The notes beneath the pieces are model-generated. The model saw nothing but the letters and a program-made list of their open reading frames with translations. It had not been told where the DNA came from and did not search any database. Below are positions 61,973-64,000 of a DNA stretch of 64,000 bases, piece after piece (within the stretch, counting starts at the first letter, position 1; each line of letters starts with the position of its first letter). The stretch covers positions 124,001 to 188,000 of the forward strand of contig NZ_QMIE01000004.1 in assembly GCF_007625075.1 (NCBI RefSeq). The letters run 5' to 3'. The stretch is from Oceanidesulfovibrio indonesiensis. Its GTDB lineage: Bacteria; Desulfobacterota; Desulfovibrionia; Desulfovibrionales; Desulfovibrionaceae. The position numbers and the translations under genes were made by a program.

Positions 61973-62485
61973 GTGTTCGCACAAGAACAGCTTGTGGTCT
62001 ATCCTGCCCAAGGGGTAGGCCGGGTTGATCGTATCGAGACTCAGGAAATTGGTGGATGCGAGGCCGAGTATTACATCGTTCGCATCCTCTCCAACAACGT
62101 CACCCTGATGGTCCCCGTGGAAAATGCCGACAATGTAGGCCTTCGCCCTCTTTGCTCCGGCAACGAAGGGACGGAAATCATCAAGTCGCTCAAGGACCGC
62201 TCCGATTTTACCGGCTACTCCGGGCAAAACTGGAACCGGCGTTACCGTGAATACTCTGAAAAGCTCAAGAGCGGCGACCTGCACGACGTCGCCTATGTGC
62301 TTAAGGAACTCATGCTCATCGGCAAGGAGAAGGAACTGTCGTTCGGCGAGCGCCGGCTTTTGGAACAAGCCATGGGGCTCTTGACCATGGAGCTCGCCCA
62401 CGCCCTGAACAAGCAACCAGACGATGTGAAGCATGACATCGAGGATTTGTTTCAGGATGTGCTTCAGACAGAGGAAAAGCAGTAG
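61973..62485 (+). CDS. carD: CarD family transcriptional regulator
   Basis: The 170-residue protein has the CarD/RID Tudor-like domain at the N-terminus (EQLVVYPAQGVGRVDRI; VRILSNNVTLMVPVENADNVGLR) and a helical C-terminal DNA-binding domain (NWNRRYREYSEKLKSGDLHD; KELMLIGKEKELSFGERR). CarD binds RNA polymerase beta and stabilises open promoter complexes. Start is GTG 61973 with AAGGAG upstream. It precedes rho, the usual order in this group. Confidence 0.93.
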   Translation: MFAQEQLVVYPAQGVGRVDRIETQEIGGCEAEYYIVRILSNNVTLMVPVENADNVGLRPLCSGNEGTEIIKSLKDRSDFTGYSGQNWNRRYREYSEKLKSGDLHDVAYVLKELMLIGKEKELSFGERRLLEQAMGLLTMELAHALNKQPDDVKHDIEDLFQDVLQTEEKQ

Positions 62486-62840
62486 AAAACGCTTGCGCTT
62501 CGCAGGCCCTTGGGCTACAGAACCTCCGTCACCGCCTTGCAGCATCGCCCACATTTCCAGTCCGGGCGTACTTGACATAACGCATCCCGCACCTAAGACG
62601 ATAGAAGTGCACCATCATCGCTCCGCGACTTGATGTTATAGCGTCGCTTGATGCGACAGCATTGAATTAAGCTTGACCCGGTTTTTACAATTTCGGGTTT
62701 CTTTCTTCCTATGTTGAATGACATACTCTGAATTGCGTACGCTCTCATAGTACAGGTTTCATCACGTCTTTGACCCGAGGGGACCCGTCTCATTACACCC
62801 CTTCTACCGTTCAACCTCATCCAGCAACAGACTAGACTGT
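62486..62840. other. Intergenic leader region of rho
   Basis: 355 bases without a convincing gene. A perfect TTGACA at 62572-62577 has only weak -10 options (TAAGAC at 62594-62599). The right half is AT-rich. The rho leader is long and could carry rho autoregulation, but no specific structure is recognised. Confidence 0.4.

Positions 62841-64000
<1,160 letters not shown>

Overview
The window reads as chromosomal DNA of a GC-rich, marine-type sulfate reducer of the Desulfovibrionales (inference from gene content). Pointers are a selenobiotic-type selenopeptide with its radical SAM maturase, a PxxKW cysteine-rich protein, a CarD-rho block, Tat-exported molybdenum hydroxylase subunits, several periplasmic binding-protein transporters, and osmolyte uptake genes (BCCT, OpuAC-like). 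No phage, plasmid, IS transposase, CRISPR or rRNA was seen. The sequence begins inside one gene and ends inside rho.

Layout. 1-2 kb: the end of an unknown gene, a dispersed repeat copy, and mgtE. 2-5.7 kb: the NAD operon nadC-nadA-nadB, with ATGA overlaps. 5.8-9.6 kb: a small membrane protein, then yajC-secD-secF (minus strand). 9.7-13.8 kb: methylthioadenosine and adenine salvage, with mtnP and apt facing two tandem mtaD-like deaminases. 14-16.6 kb: a PxxKW protein, then the sbtA-sbtM locus on the minus strand. 16.6-25.3 kb: an anaplerotic/gluconeogenic run, with biotin ligase, a large pyruvate carboxylase and an enlarged PEP synthase-like protein all reading left. 25.4-30.2 kb: cca, a NarL/NarX-type two-component pair, and an FMN-binding glutamate synthase-type protein. 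30.9-33.6 kb: a polar amino acid ABC operon whose permease carries a periplasmic TPR-like domain. 33.9-37.2 kb: a FlxA-like coiled-coil protein, a HpnP-like B12/radical SAM protein, an AT-rich island with perfect palindromes, and a small lipoprotein. 37.4-39.5 kb: an ABC permease and binding protein coupled to a TudS-like desulfidase. 39.6-43.3 kb: BCCT transporter plus Usp, and an MFS exporter. 43.6-47 kb: two-subunit molybdenum hydroxylase and a single-cysteine OsmC protein. 47.5-50.3 kb: TRAP transporter dctPQM. 50.8-54 kb: an orphan betaine-type binding protein, an alpha/beta hydrolase and a DHH phosphoesterase. 54-64 kb: housekeeping genes cysS, an M48/TPR protease, a macrodomain protein, hslV, ispE, tRNA-Gln, prs, rplY, pth, carD and the 5' part of rho.

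The most striking content is sbtA (16231-16458, minus). It is a 75-residue peptide gene that ordinary gene callers miss because it has three in-frame UGA codons, each in a Ser-Gly-Sec context. One UGA is followed by a hairpin strikingly like the E. coli fdhF SECIS. It has its own likely promoter and lies just upstream of a radical SAM/SPASM maturase, sbtM. A second unusual feature is a family of four intergenic repeats with a shared ACGCGGC-N-GCCGCG core.
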